Of a stretch of 64,000 nucleotides of DNA, positions 30,182 through 45,285 are shown in pieces. This DNA comes from Odontesthes bonariensis (lineage: Eukaryota; Chordata; Actinopteri; Atheriniformes; Atherinopsidae). Both the position numbers and the translations under genes were made by a program. Under the pieces are notes generated by a model, which worked only from the letters and a program-made list of their open reading frames with translations, made no database searches and was not told the DNA's origin. The stretch spans positions 9,456,284 through 9,520,283 of the forward strand of contig NC_134526.1 of assembly GCF_027942865.1 (NCBI RefSeq). The letters run 5' to 3'. Within the stretch, counting starts at the first letter, position 1. Every line of letters starts with the position of its first letter.

Positions 30182-33100
30182 CATTGGCTCTGTGGTGAGG
30201 ATCACTTTGCCGATGTTGTTCCTCTCCTGCATCTTTCTCATGGCGTCGCCAACCTGGAGGAGGAACAAAGAAAGATGGGATAAAAGAGCAAAAATGTGAA
30301 GAAACAATTCCACAACGATATCTGTTTTTTTTTTTTTAATTTTTTTACTGTCAAAACCCCTAATCTTCCCTTTAAATTCAGCAGCGTAGAAACAAATCTT
30401 CAAGGATTGTCTTCAAATATCACTTTAATATGCAGTATATGAGAAATTATGTTTACATATATGAGACTTCAATAATCTTTCAGGGGAAATGAAATTATTA
30501 TAGCAGTGCACAGCAAGCAAAAAGTGGTGAAAAGATGACAAAACAAATGAAAGGAAAACACACAAAGCCAACAGATGAAGCAGAAATCGTGCTTTTATTT
30601 TCCATAATTTTATTTCACATCCAAACGCTGCCAAAAGTGCAAGCCACTTGGAAGAAAACGCCTCTAAAAGAAAGTGTGCACTTTGAGTTAGGGCAGATAA
30701 TAACTCAGATGCAGTTGCAGATTTCCTGGAAACTGAATGATGGAGGGAAACACTTGCTTTTGAATCTAATGGATGATGGATTTCATAGTCATTTACAGAT
30801 TCATAATTTCATTTTGAAAGTCTTTAATGCTAAAAAAACAAAAGTATATTTGTCTCATACTTCTGTTGTTGCAGTACATGTGGTCACCTTCTGCTGAAAA
30901 ACCTGCTCTTTCACAGCTCAGGGTGCCCCACAGTAGCCTCTTGGAAGGCATCTCACGAATGGGTTTCATTGTGATATTATTGTGACATTGTGATAGATTA
31001 TTGTAGGAAGCAAATGACTGTCCATGAATTAGGCATTTTAAGCCATTCAGCAGCAGTGTTTTCTGTGAGGAGGATGTTACTCTCATTAGTGTGAACTTTG
31101 GACACTACGGATCTGTTACACTCACAGAAAGCTAAAAGCTCCCCAAAAAACAAAATATGACCTCTTTAAATCAGCAATTATAATTCTATTCAGGCTTTTA
31201 CTGGACAGGCTTATCAATAAGATTTCAGAAGTGTAACACCATTTGCCCTTTTTTCACTGATACACTGAAGAAAACCACAACAAATGAATCAACCAATAAA
31301 CTTGCCATTAAATAATATCAAGTCTTTTTTGTTTTTTTAAAGGTGGATTCATGTTGACATTTTAATCACCTCTCATGTTGTGGTAGCAAACCCTCTCCAA
31401 AAAAGAGGAAGAAATTGAGGGTCCTTGTTCAGTGCAAATAATAAATTGAAATTTTAAGACGTGCACTGCAAAAATCCTGGTTCATGTTATAACCAGCCAC
31501 AAAAGGTTAGGGATGAGGAAAAGAGTTGTATAATCCAGATTGCTGACTACATTTAAGAATGAAGTTTTCTCAATAATCAGTGACACACTGCTTTAAGGCT
31601 ACCATAGGCAGCAATGTGAATGCAGAAACATGTAACCCTATGCTTTCAAAGGTAAACTCTTATCAAGTGAGCCTCCACAACAGGCACGGCACTTACTGCG
31701 TAAGAATGTTAAAAACTGAAGTGATGTTTATCCCTGAATATCTCTGTCCAAACTCAAAGATTTCTCTCCAAATTCCAGGCAAATAATTTACAGACTCTCC
31801 TTTAATGACAACCCCCAAACCCCTACACAGTAATGGATCAACCAACTGCCTCTCCATCATAATGAAGACTGGAGGATTCCAGCCAAGACCTACCCCGCCC
31901 TCCTCTTGACCACTGAGCTCTGTCCACTGTCTGTTCCAGTCTCCATCACATCCCCCTCCTGCTTTCTTCAAATCCCCCTATTTGTGTGAGGCAGGCAGAC
32001 CACCTAACGACCAATGCCACGGCAACAGGGCCATCTCCTAGCAACGTAAAGCCTGGCTGAAACGTGGCTCTGACGACTCAGACACATGGGAAAGAGGGGG
32101 GTGTAGGAGTTCGAAGTGGAGGGAGAGTGGAGAGGAGGAGGCGGAGGGAGCAACTGGTATCCCTCAGATGAAGAACAGGCACTGGAAGGGAGGGAGGGAG
32201 GGAGGGGTGAGTCGAGGAATTATAAGAATCATCTTCAGTGTGAATGAAAGTCAAAGTGAGAGCGTCTCTGCCTCTTTTATCAACTCCACCCACATCCACC
32301 CTCCACCCTCCACCCTCCACCCTCCACCCTCCACCCTCTAAGATCTGACATCCTTCCTGGCTCCCAGGCATCTTGGACAAGATTGCGCTATTTGTGGCTC
32401 CTGACATGACCATTATCATCGTGAGTGTTGGTGCAGATGTAGAAAATGAATCTGCACGAGGAAACAGTCATGCTAATTTCAAAATTTTGCTCAGGTTTAT
32501 TGATTTGTCGAGCAACAGCAAAGACTGACTGGGGGGGGGGATGGTTTTGACGAATGGGGTCAGGGTGTGGCATTTGTTCTCAGGTCATAATAATCGATCC
32601 ACAAGTCCCCAGGAGCTTTTTGTCTTTGACGCTACCACAAGCAGCAGCCTCTACGCTTGCGGACATCAACCCAGAACTTTACACCATGAACTGCTCCAAA
32701 GACAGACTGACATACACCTTCATCTCTCCTCTGCATCTCCACACTCCTTCCATGTCTTTCTCATACATCAGGGCCCCTCCCTGAGACAGACGCACATGCT
32801 GACTAAACGATGTCACCATAGCAACAAGAGAGAAAGAGCAAGAAAGATACACTGTGAGGAGGGAGAAAGAGAGAATAAAGCTAGATAGAGAGAGACAGAG
32901 AGTGACTCAATAACCTAAAGACGGAGAAAAAGAATCTAATATAAAGAGCAGACAGATGGAGAGGCAGAGAAAGAGCGTCAGATGGCGGAGAAAGACAGCG
33001 GGTGTTTCTCTCCGGCCACAATCACACAGCCAAAATACTGACCAGCTCTGACTTTGACAACAGAAGATATCAGCCTCTGACGCTCCCTTTCTCTATGTGT

Positions 33101-36100
33101 TTTTCACACTCTTTCTTTATTGGCAGTGTTAATTTTGTCAGCAACAATCTGAGTCTGTCGGCCTGCTACAAGAGACACAGAGCTTCTTGTGAAGTTGCTT
33201 GTTTTATGCGAATCTCGGGGCCACGCCCAGCTGCGGAAAAAACCCACCACAAGACAAACACAGACACAAACCCACCTGGTATTCATATGCTCTCTGGGTG
33301 ACTGAGTTGTAAGCGCTTGTTTCATGGAAAAATGCATGTAATTCAGGTGTAGAAGCACCTAAGTCACGGTGGATCATCTTGTCATTCAAACTGATGTGCA
33401 CAGTAATGGATTTGGTCACATTAATAAGCTAGAGTAAAATGGATGTGAAATTCAAATACAGACCAACAAAATTGCTTTGGAGTATTGATTCAGCCATGAA
33501 GAGCATTAAAACATGTACATCCCCCTTAGTCAAACAGTGACTGTTTACCCATTTTTTACGTTAAGTTCCAGCTAGTTCAGTCTGCTCTAATTAGTGTGCT
33601 ACATCACCCGAATCAATCTGCCCAACATTTTACATTAGCTTTACTAAAGTTAAAATTTTTTTTGCTAAAAAAGTATTTCATTGGCTAACTTTAATTGTCA
33701 CATTCTTTTTTTTGGTCATTTGCTACAACTGAAACTGTCTGAAAAGGAATAAACAAAATGTTTGTTTGGCTCTTTCTAATGCCCCTTATGTGAAATGTAA
33801 GATAATTCTGTGCCTGAGCGTAAACAACCAATAAGGCCCAAACTAAATCATTAACTGGTGTCAATAACTGCCACTTCTGCAGTTGCCATGGTGACTTGCC
33901 AGCGCTTGCGTGTCAGCCTTAAATTAAGTCCACCCTCTTTTATTTTTAAACCAAGTTCTGCCTTGATTACTTTACCCTACAAAAGTAAATACATAAACAG
34001 AATAATTAAATACAGTATGCCCATTGAAAAACATTTTATATGTAATTTCAAAACATTTTATTTAATTTCTTTTAAAATATGTTGGTTTTACTTTGGTTGG
34101 CGCAGTAATGCTCCGTTAACTATAAGATGCCAGTGTCAACTATACTTATTAATCTTTTTGTCCAGCCCAATCCGTAATTCCAGGTGTAAATGGGAGAGCA
34201 GACAGACACAAACCTGCTCAAGATGCCAAGTGGAATCGATGCGGGGTTTGATTTTGCCCTGTTTGTACAGATCCAGAACGGTGTCCATAGCCTGGGTGAT
34301 GAGCTCCATCTCCCCGTCCAGGTAACCTAGGTGAAAGCCACACACCGACTTGTTCCCCTGGATCAGGCTGAGTGTGTGGATGGAGAACTGATGGTACCAG
34401 TTCTTGGCCACGGCAAGCAGGTTCTTCCTCTGGCCCGCCAGCATGTTTGCCGCACCTGAGAGGAAAGAGGGTCGAAAGACAGGGACCCTAAATCTTCTTT
34501 ACTTGACATCGTGTGTCTCTAGTTCATTTTAAGACAATTTACAAGCTGAATGAAAAGGTGATATATCTATATTAAATTCTGTGAAGAACCTCTGGTTCTT
34601 TATCCCACCTCTGTCCTCCTGTGTTCTCACACTCTCACTCTGTCCCTTCACCCTAAAAACCTATTTCGCACATCAACTGTCTGTCACCACATCCCCTTCC
34701 AATTCCCCCCCTTATGTGTTCACATAGCTGCCTCTTATCTCGATGTCAGTCTCTCTCAGGGGAAACAGGGGACACAAAGCGAGCTCTGAGAGAACAGAGG
34801 GACCCAGCCTGCAACATTCAGACACATTCCAGGTTTTTTGTGGATAGAACGCCCATTGTTCCACCATGCCTACTTCTGATAAGCTGGAAGAGAAGCAGCC
34901 GGCACAGAGGGACCAGAGAGGGTGAATGGGTGAGGGTGGAGGGCACCATGCTGGGTAGTAGGTTTCTGAGTAACACGCAAAGGCAAGGCCCTGTTCTCCA
35001 TGGATGCCGACCCTGCCCACTGCATGTATCCAGATCGGTATTGTAACAGAGAGAGCGTAAAAGGGCTTCCCACGGAGGAGATGGGCCTCCACAGAGAGGC
35101 CACTCTGCACACCAGTTTTACACTGCGGCAAGAGTGAAGCCCAAAATTTTTACAGAGTCTATTGTATGCATCTACAGCTTTCTGTAGATCTCGGTGTAGC
35201 TAAACTTTCTTTCTGATAATTTCAATATGTAGCTAATGTGTTCCAAGAAGGAATTTCTGCCCAAAGATTGGGTGTCCCACCAATTTGTGTAGCACTGCCA
35301 ACGAGTTTGTGGGCTTCAGCGTTTCTTTTCTGGTATTTAAAAGCTGATAATGGCTGCAGGTCTGTTAGAGAGTTCAAAAAGAAATTTGCTCGTGCAAGTT
35401 ATTAGGAGATAATTAATTTGTTTTGGCTTGTACGAGTGGTCTTGATTATAATAGAGCAGGAAGTTTTCCAGACAGGGCATCTTGTATGGGTGGGTGTCTT
35501 ATATCAGTAAAAACAGTAAGAATTCTGAAAACTATCACTGTTCTCTCAGTGACAATTGCTTTTTACTTACCATAAGTAATAAGTTTGCCCATCGGCTTCA
35601 GCAGGTTGTAGGCCTTATGGGTGTCTGATCCTCCAAGAGGGTCCAGTATTATGTCCAGCCCTGAAGCAGAAAGAAGGGGAGGCAGTTATCACTATTGTGT
35701 ATTCAGAGTATTTGTGTGTGTGTATTCAGTCTGCCAAGTGTCCTCAGTGGCCCCCTTTGGATGCCAGAGTTCACTAGGAGCAGCGAGTGTAGCCAAGCTG
35801 CCATATTTACATGAAGGGGAGCCAATAAAGGAGGACAGGACGAAGGTAGTACAAGATCCTTCTCGTTTTATATGTTTTTACTCTTGTGACTCATAAAACA
35901 AGAGAGATAAAAGGTCTCTGTCATTCCAGAATAACAAAACAACATTTGAACAGATGGTTAAGCACAGCAAGCTAACCAAGAAGGTTTCTTTGTGGGATAT
36001 TAATGTCCAGCCATGTAGGCTCAGGCTTAATAATGTGCCTTTGTGCCAGAGGGGGCTCCTTAAATTGTTTGCCCCTCCTTGCTCTGTTGAACCCTGGTTC

Positions 36101-39100
36101 TATTGATTGTAGGAGGCTCACAGCAGGATTCTGCCTTCACCATGGCACAGATGAATTGACAGAGAGCCAGAGATAGAAGGATAGGTAGTGAGCAGGGCTG
36201 CACATTGATCCTGGCTTCTAATTAGATACATTCTGTCTAAAGTGTCACTTCTCGCTTTCGACGTATCCATCTCTGTAATGTTTGCCTGTCTCACCCTATG
36301 CTACAAAGGACAGAGACGGGTTGAAGAGGGGACTATGAAATGAGCCTCCGGCATAATAAATTTGTCCTAGGAACACAGCAGTGAGTGAAAAGGATAAACA
36401 GGAACTGGACATTGTTTAATTTAGCTGAAAAGCAGCATTTTAGCGCACTTTTTAGCAGAGAGCCCTTATACACAAATCTCTAGGGCTACATTATTTTTGG
36501 CAGTAAGACTCACTGTTTCGAGAGGTAGCTTTGTTTGGTAGCAACAGTTGTCAGTTTGGTGCATGTTGCAGCCAGCTTGGCGAAGAAATAATGAAAATGT
36601 ATCATCTGTTTGTCTGCAGTTTATTCAACACATCAACAAATGCTGCAGCCATACATATTGATCTGAACAATGAGTCTTATGAGACACTCACTGAACAATA
36701 AGCACAGCGCTACAAACCCTCACTTTACTCATGGCTGTAGAAATTATTTGATAGTATTTACAGTGACACGTTGTTGACACTAAATCCAAATTTGAATCAC
36801 TTCGTCATGGCAGATGGCTTATTATCTGACCTTTTGGACTGATCTTGCGGACTTCTTCCACATAGTCCTTGGTGCGATAGTCGATGGTGTGCGTCACTCC
36901 ACCCTGGCTGATGGTCTCATGTTTGCTGGCTGATGCAGTGCCAAACACAGTCACATCCTTCACGGTCTTGCACAGCTGAGTTGCAGCAATGCCCACACCA
37001 CCTGAATGAAGAGAAGGGTTAATACGTGGAAAATGTAAGGGTATGACTTCAAATGTAAACAAGCTATCAACGAGGATTTATGCCGAACCGAATATAGTCC
37101 CAGGCGACTCACACCAAATGGAATTCAACTGAAATTCCCATTAAGACACATATTTTCAATGGCAGGTAAATGTGATTTGCATTATTTATTGTCCAAAACA
37201 AGTAAGTCAATGAAACGGTGGATGTGTTTTGCTCAGGGGTATGTCAGGAGCGTATTAAACACAATCACATTACCCCAGCTGGCCAGGGGAAACAGAGTCC
37301 CACACACGCACAGACACACAACCAGCTCTGGAGAAAGTAGCCATTGTCACCCAATAACACAATCCATTTTTTTGGTTTCCTTTGCAAAGACAACCTAAAT
37401 TCCACAAAAAACACAAATGCAGCTAAAATGTCTCCGAAGAAAAATGACAAAACAAATCATCTAAATACAGTGTCTAAATACATGACTTAAAATACAAAGT
37501 AGAAGTTCTGAATATCTGGGTTTTTGTTCAATTTAGATGTACATAGTTGTGGCAAAAGCCTAAGCCAGTGTTTGCTGAGGGAGCCAGTGCAAGAAGTAAT
37601 AGGTTACTGATCAGCAGTGGCTTGTTTGAAATGCAGACTGACTTGAGGGCTGAAGCTGAAAGGCATCCATAAAGGTCATTCATGCCTGACCAAGTAAAGA
37701 GTACATGTTATCTGATGCATGAGAATAAGGAAACAGAAAGCAACAGGTGATTTTTCAATAACATTTGTTTTTAATGGCATAGCTGGCCTATTAGAGAGGT
37801 TTAAAGTAAAATAATGATTTACTTGCTTACATGTCTTAACCTATTCAGAATGCACAACAATTAATAATCAAACAGACAGAAGGTTCATTTCATTAGAATT
37901 ATGCAAGTGACCATACAGGGCATTTCTGATCTGTGGAATCAATTTCAGTCAATATTTTTCTATCTTTATGTGCTGTAAAGAAGTGCGCTTGAGCTTCATG
38001 TCTTGCAACAGACTTTAAACCCATTGGATCTCGATGCATTCTATGTGTATAATATCATCTCTGTGCCAGTTGCAAAGGGAGAATGTAGTGCATCAGATGA
38101 CACTGGTGAACATCTTGTCCCTTCGTTTAAACATTACATTTTTTCTGAGCCACTGAACCTGTCTAACAGCACAATGTCCTCAACTGCAAACTGGCAGCTT
38201 TTCTCTGTGGCTGGACTATCACACTAAAACAGAAAAATAGTACTGACACAAGCCAGAAATAATTATCTCCATGCAAGAATCACTCAGCATTAAAACAATA
38301 AAATAAAAAAAATAATAAAAAAAAGGATATTTTTATCATTTATATTTCTATATACATAAAATTGTGTATTTTGTGGATTAAACCCCTTCAGAATGTTTTC
38401 TGTTTTGAGGTGTTTATCTGTCAGCTTAAGCCCATGTGAGACAAACCAGCCAGTCTGCATTACTATAATCACCCCTGCTGACACTGAGAGTAGAACTGAT
38501 GAGAAATCAAAATCAAGGCTGTTGCTGTTGGATGTGAACGCTGTCGTGGCTGTGTTATAACAGCAACCATCTCTCTTTGTTCTCAGTGAGAAACCAAGTT
38601 TGTGTTGCCAAGGTAACCTCAGCCAAATTGCCAGCAATGACTAAGCAACGGGAGCCATTTTGTTTCATTGACTGTTCTTCCTTTGGTAACAATTGCAAGT
38701 TTGTCATCAGTTTATGTTTGACATATACTGGATCTCATCTTCCTCTTAGAGGCCACCAGGCATTTGATAGGAAGCTGCAGGTGAGCATATGGTCCCCCCT
38801 TCCCCGGTGAAATTATATCAAACAAACAGGGCTGATTCTCTTTAAACACACTCATCTCTTTAATCCCGTATCTTTTTACACATGCAAACTCTGCAAACAA
38901 AAATGTTTGCTTTTGGTACACAAATACCTGCGGAACAGCCCATGTGATGTAGAGGAGAAGACAGAAAAGAGGTGAGAAATGTTAAATATGCATTGTCTGA
39001 GTGGGTGGTTTAAAGGCTGTTTAACTAAATGGCTCTGTCACATAGTAGCAACCCTCACACACAGGTGTTAAAAAGTGTCCAACACAATGATGCATCCATT

Positions 39101-42100
39101 AATCCCACATTTACACAAGCATGCACTTGCATATTAATATTTAACTAACGCTGCTGTCATAAACACTGATTTCCCCTCTGTTGCGTCATCATGAAGAAAG
39201 TGTTGTGAAAACAACAGCGGAATTGACTTATTATTTTTACTCGTACTAAATTAAGTCTAAAAAAAATTCCTCTCCAAACCGTAAATCTTTATTTGGCAAA
39301 TACAGAACAATGAAGTCATTATATAATCAGATATGTTATGAGAGGGTAAAAATGTGTTTTCAGTCAAATGCAAGAGGGTACCTGTTTCTGAATTCCATGA
39401 GAACAAACTCCTGATCTCCCATCACAAGACCCTTGAGCTCTGCCAAGAGCCCCTTTCTGCACCCCACCTCAGATCACACACATCCATACGTACATAGATC
39501 ACAAAGGAGAGAGAGCTGTAGACTCGAGCAGTTCAATTTGCTGCTGGTATCTGCTAATCTGCACAAACACGCAAAAGATTAAAATATTAATCTTTCATTA
39601 ACCCTTAGTTCCTGGGCTTCCTTGGTTTCCCAATTTATATTTTCTCCAGTTTTTCTACTTTTTTCGGACCTGAACCACATCTCTTGGGAGAGTTTGACAT
39701 AAATACTTTGTGAAGAAAGAGCAGCTTAAGCAAATTCTTGCTGCTAATTGCATTTGTTCTCAAGATTCAATTGAATTGTTTACACATGGAAATAAGGACA
39801 TGTCAATAAGACATCCTCCCATCTGCTCAGTTTCACTCTCTCTTCAGAGACACAAGATACACAGTAGGGTTTTGTCTTTCCCTGAAATCCTTACATTCTC
39901 GAATTTTGGCACAAATTGCACTTGCATAACATGGCTGTTAGAAGCGAAGAGGAATTTTCTCCCAAAAACACAGAGGAATCCAGACTGACAGTGAGGCTAC
40001 TATTATTGCTCCACGCCCAGAGTTAAACGGCAGGGGTGGGTGGGGACATCAGGAATGGATGTATTAAAACATCTATCATGACAACTTTATCTGTCTTCAT
40101 CGTATCAATAAACACAATCTCACATCACAGTGACTGCATGAGCCAGGCTACGATCTCAGGTGTTAGTTAGGGGATGGATGGTGGCCATATGGTAACTGTC
40201 AACACCAGAGGATGACTGGTCCCTGGTGTCCGAGCTCTGTGTTGTATTTTCTTTCCTGGGATTTCTTTGAAATATTTTCACATTTCCTCAAGGACTCGTA
40301 ACTTTCCTAACCCATCATTACAGAATATCCTGTGGTGTTGGCTGACAGAGGGAAATACAAACATGGAACCAAGCGTTTCTTTTTACCCAGAGTCACCAAA
40401 GCAAAGTTACAACATCAACAGCACACAATTTTGTTGCCACTTCTGAAACAAAGATATGAGTCCTGTAACAACGAGAGGAGCTGTGGTTGGCTGCTTGTAC
40501 TGTTGAGGTGTGTGTGTGTGTGTGCGTGCGTGTGTGTGTGCATACACACTGTGGTTTTGAAGTGTAGTTTAATGTGGTGAATTTTAAAAAGAAGGCAATT
40601 TTTAGTTGCTGGGAGAGTAAATTTGCTCATGCGTGAAGGAAGCCCATGTGATTTCCTGAATAAGAGATCTCACAGTGCTAAACACAAATAAAACCACCAA
40701 ATACTGATTACATGATATGTATCTACATAGATAAACACACACGGAAAAAACTATTTCCCGTCTTAAACTAGAAACAGAAGCTAGTGCACACAACACAGAT
40801 CCATATGCAAAAGCAGGTGTCCTGACAAAGGGTTCACGTACACCTGCAAGTGCATGCGGTAGCTGGGAATGGGGTGGGGGGTGGGGTCATTTGTCAACGG
40901 CTGCAGCGATGAGAGTGCAAACAAGCAATGCGATTGGCAGGTTATATTGGAGGTTGCCCTGGTTTCCTTCTACTATCGGTGCAGCTGAGCTGCCGGCAGC
41001 GATGTCAGGCCTGAGGAACGCAGAGACGGTTCAACCGCGCAGCCCAGACTCCCGCTCAGTGGTCAGAGTGAATTAGCTTTCTTTAAACTAGGGTAAGACC
41101 TCCTGAGCAGATATTCTGATTGGAGTAGAGGGAAAATCACTTTAAAAGTGCAGACTTTTAACATGGCTCAAAAAACCCTCCAGAGTTGTAAGTACAAATG
41201 ATCTAATGTTCAAACAGCAGAGGAGTAAATAATGAATGAGCAATCTGGGAGGGAGTCCAGGGAGAAGCAAGATACACGGAATAGAAATAGTTATTTCTGT
41301 TCTTATAGTTTAAAAAGAGTTTATTGCAATGATCCGACCTCAAGGACATCATTTTGCTCGGAATTTTTCTTTTTCACTGAAGGCAAATACGCCTGAGGCC
41401 CTGTCTGCAAGTGCGACAGCAATCATAAAGATCTACACCAGGATGAGATTCTCATTCACCACACCCAAGAGATCCAGCCACCTGTTTCACTCGCTTCAGG
41501 CATTTAGAGTTTATATACAGCAAGACTTTGGCAGATATATTTAAAGCTGGAAATGTACCTTTTCTGGAAAACACAGCAAATAGAATTATACTGGTCATCA
41601 AAGTTCCTTCAAGTGTTTCTGTGTTCTGCTTAGAAAATGTAACGGACAGCTGGAAGGCTTCAAAAGCAGCACTAAATATGACAACTGAGTTAAACATAAT
41701 CTGTTTTTTTCATTAGTCATAACAGGAAACATTGAGCACAAGAAAATCCAACCAGAGAGCTTCACATTTTGTTACTAACACAGACCAGAGTCAGTCAACG
41801 GAAGAAGCTGTGTTTTGAAGAAAGTTTTAAACAGTCATATTATGGTTATAAATTTAAACGATCCAGGAGAGCACTTCATTTTGGTGTTGCTCAGCCTTGC
41901 AGATTAATACCTTTAACAAGAGTTTAACTCTAACTGTGACTGCTGCCACCCTTCACACTCAAGGTTGGATTTCACCCACATGCAGCAGCTGGAAGCCTCT
42001 TACTTTAAGTCTTGCCAGTTAATCCTCAGTTTAACCTGGTGTAACTCTACATTGTACAAAGACACTCCAAGAAGAAGCAGCTGCTGAAGTATGGAAGCCT

Positions 42101-45100
42101 CCATAATTTGCTAGTAGAATGAATAAAAACGCACACCCCTAAAACACACTACCGCAAAGCTTTATTGAAAGGAGATGATTTATAACTTGTGCTTAGCAGA
42201 CCAAAGCAGGGTTATTAGTAAGTGTATGATTTTTACAGTATGGGAGTTTAAATTGTGGTATTGTTGGTGCCAAAATGTCAAAGTCTTGACCTGAAGTGGA
42301 CACAAGCTCCTACAGCACCACCTAATCATATTATGCATTCCAAATCTGCAACACAATGCATGACACTTAATGTTGGAAACTCAATAGCTCATAAATAAAA
42401 CCGAGGTAGACGTCATCGTTGTAAGCAGCGGAGCCCCATATGTATGCAGGAATGTGTAGTGTGGGTGTGGTGGCTAGTTGGCTGGCTGAGGTTCATAAAC
42501 ATTACGACCAGTTCAGGGAGAGGTCAGAGGAAGGGCAGTTGGCTGGGTACAGTAGAAGACCCACGAGATACAACCAAATGTCGCAGAGCTTCCCCCTCCA
42601 CCCAAACTCTCTGGGGAAAACAAAAGGGGAAACGTGCGCGCGTTCCCCGATGACGAGGGCTACAGCACGGATATGGCGAGGTCACACAGAGGGATAGGAG
42701 GTTATGGAGGGCCGGAGGGGGAGGAGGACAACGGAGGATGCAGATGTGCAGTGGAGAGGAGAGGCACGATGGGAGGAAATACAACAAGCTATTGTTTTGG
42801 AGAGAAAGGCCAGGAGTGGAGCCACGAGAGGAGCAGCTGAGGATTATTCACCAGCATTTACGTACACACACATACATACATACATAACACCAGTCAGGCA
42901 TTCTTTATTGGTCACCTGATCATGATGGGTAAAGGTCACCATACTTTTGAGGAAAGGATGCTCTTTAAATTGATGTGACATAACCTGCAACCATGGAACA
43001 ATGGAAAAGCAAAAGGCAATAGAATGGCCATCATCACTCTTTAAAGGCCCTCACTACAGAGCTCAACAGGATATTTGCAGTATAGATCTTTACTTTAGAA
43101 GACCTTATAATACTTATTGTTGCTGTCGTAAGTGTGACCAGCAGCTAAGTTATGCTCTTACTTCTGTCATTAGTCTTCACTCCAGCTTTAGTTAATGCTA
43201 TCAAATTGTGAGAAATGCGCATATTTACCTCAAGTTTGGTGAGAAGACAGAGCTCTCAAATGTAGCTGAAACGTAGCGCTAGTTAGCTTAGCATAAAAAA
43301 AGCCTCCTTCTGTCCAAAGATTGTGTTTTTTATAATTTCAAATGGAAACCATTGACTTTATATTAGAAATGTTCAAGTTTTTTTAGGACCTTTTTTCATC
43401 GTGGTCTATGCACCAGGTTTTCTTCTTCATTTGTCTTATCTGTATATATCGCTAAAAGAACTTTTGTGGATATGCGTACAAAGAGAAAACAGAGGAGACT
43501 TTCTATCTCTGCCTTTTTGTTGGGAAAAAAGTGAGACTGCTTTCAAATTCACAATATTAAGATGCATGTCTTGACAGAAACCTGTTGATGATATCGTTAA
43601 ATAAAAATCCCATTTATAATCAATTCATAATGAACTATCTATTCAACTAGAGGCTACAGGGGATTTGGGAGAACAGAAATCTTGAAGTAATTGAAAGAAG
43701 TGTGATTAGTTTCCAAAAACAGTTAAATCAGTGGATTAAATTTGTTATAGAAAAACAGGTCAGCCATAAAACAGAGAGAGGATGAATGCCGAAAGCATTA
43801 AAAGCCAAAGAAAAGAATCACAGTCTTTGGCTGCTGATATAAGAAGCTGTTGATCTAGACCTTAAATGAAAATCACACTGTTCTAAATCATAATTATCGC
43901 TGGACCTTGGGACCAAGGATATAAAACAAATTTTTGCCTGTGTTCACTAACACATTTACTCCCCATCCAGACAGATTGCTCCCAGATAACCTCATGTATG
44001 TGCTCACTATTTTATCTTTGCTCAACATACAGTGATATAGAGTTGAGTATGAGTTCAGGCATGCAGGGCACACAAACGTACTGCTTTTTAGTTGGATGTA
44101 CAACTCACTGATGCAACCATCAGCTGCTAAGTCCTGAGACAGTCTAATGAGTTGAGGTAAAGCATTTCCTCACATAGCTAATACTGTATGTGGCTAAATG
44201 GGGTGTGTATGAAGTGGTGAGCGGTGATGAGTTGTAACAGAGTTCTTGTATTTACTTGTAATTGTGCTTTCATGTCATTGCAAAAATTTTATTTACTTTG
44301 ACTCAATATGTGAGAAAGGGAGACAAACTCTTGGAAAACTGTTGTTCAAAAACAAGAATTTTTGCTGTGGAAATAGTGATGGCGTTCCACATCATCATGT
44401 GATACTTTTTAAAGTCAAATAAATAGTCTGACGCAACTTCAAAGTAAGCACAGGGAATAAGAGAATCATTATTGAGCATGGGTAATACTTTAGATCAGCA
44501 GCTTGAAACCAGTGGGTTCGGAAACCCCCATTGCGTCTAAAGGGGGAAAAAAAAGCAGTTATGCAGTTTATTGAGAAACTGTGACATTTTCCAGAGTAAT
44601 GCTGGATATTTTCCATCTATGCTCAACAGCATTGATGGCATATATCAATAGATGCTTGAGTTGGCATCTGCTTACCATGCATATGTGTGACATGAAGATA
44701 TTTTCGGTTTCAGCCATAAAGGAAATTCATAATCATTTTTGGTATCATCATCTGAGGTTAACTCAGTCAACTTACCTTTGTCACTGGCAAAGTTAAACAA
44801 TTATTGGTGGCTCTATAAAATGTTAGAAAACATTTTGTTTTTGGTATCAAATTCATAATGATTCATAATTATGGAAAAAAACACCTAATCTTTATATTTG
44901 TGAGGCTGTAACTGGTGAATGTTGGAAATTTTTTAATGATAAAAGACTTAATTATATTGACTATAAGAATCTAATGCCTGCCTTGTTATAATAGGGTTAA
45001 AATCACCAGATCCTGTGGTGGAATATGTTTAGAAAGGAATATATAAAATATTGCCTGAAATATCTTTCATATTATTAAAACATATCTGACTTGAAAGAAC

Positions 45101-45235
45101 AGCACAGACTGGCTTATGCCCCCACCCCCCTCACTCTCTGGCCCTGTCACAGCAGACACCTTTGATCTGTCTAATCATTGAACATCAGGAACAATTCGAC
45201 AGCAGACTCCTGGTAGGAACAAACCCCCCACACAA

Positions 45236-45285
<50 letters not shown>

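Larger units (their letters stand above)
30254..34213 (-). other. vat1: vat1 intron 5
   Basis: Donor GTTTGT (weak) at 34213, acceptor CCTCCTCCAG at 30254, phase 0. It contains the two G-rich repeats at 32188-32207 and 32296-32337 and a G10 run at 32531-32540. No gene recognised. Confidence 0.85.

Noticed and set aside
29814-30299. Plus-strand Ser/Phe-rich open frame opposite the end of vat1
   Set aside because: It is the complement of the repetitive Lys/Glu codons of VAT1 and has no independent support.
36051-36066. CCAGAGGGGGCTCC considered as another CTCF motif
   Set aside because: The spacing between CCA and the G run is too short for the consensus.
40891-41076. Open frame with locally higher GC in vat1 intron 2, considered as a nested gene
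   Set aside because: Only 61 codons, no motif, and no evidence of splicing or a promoter.
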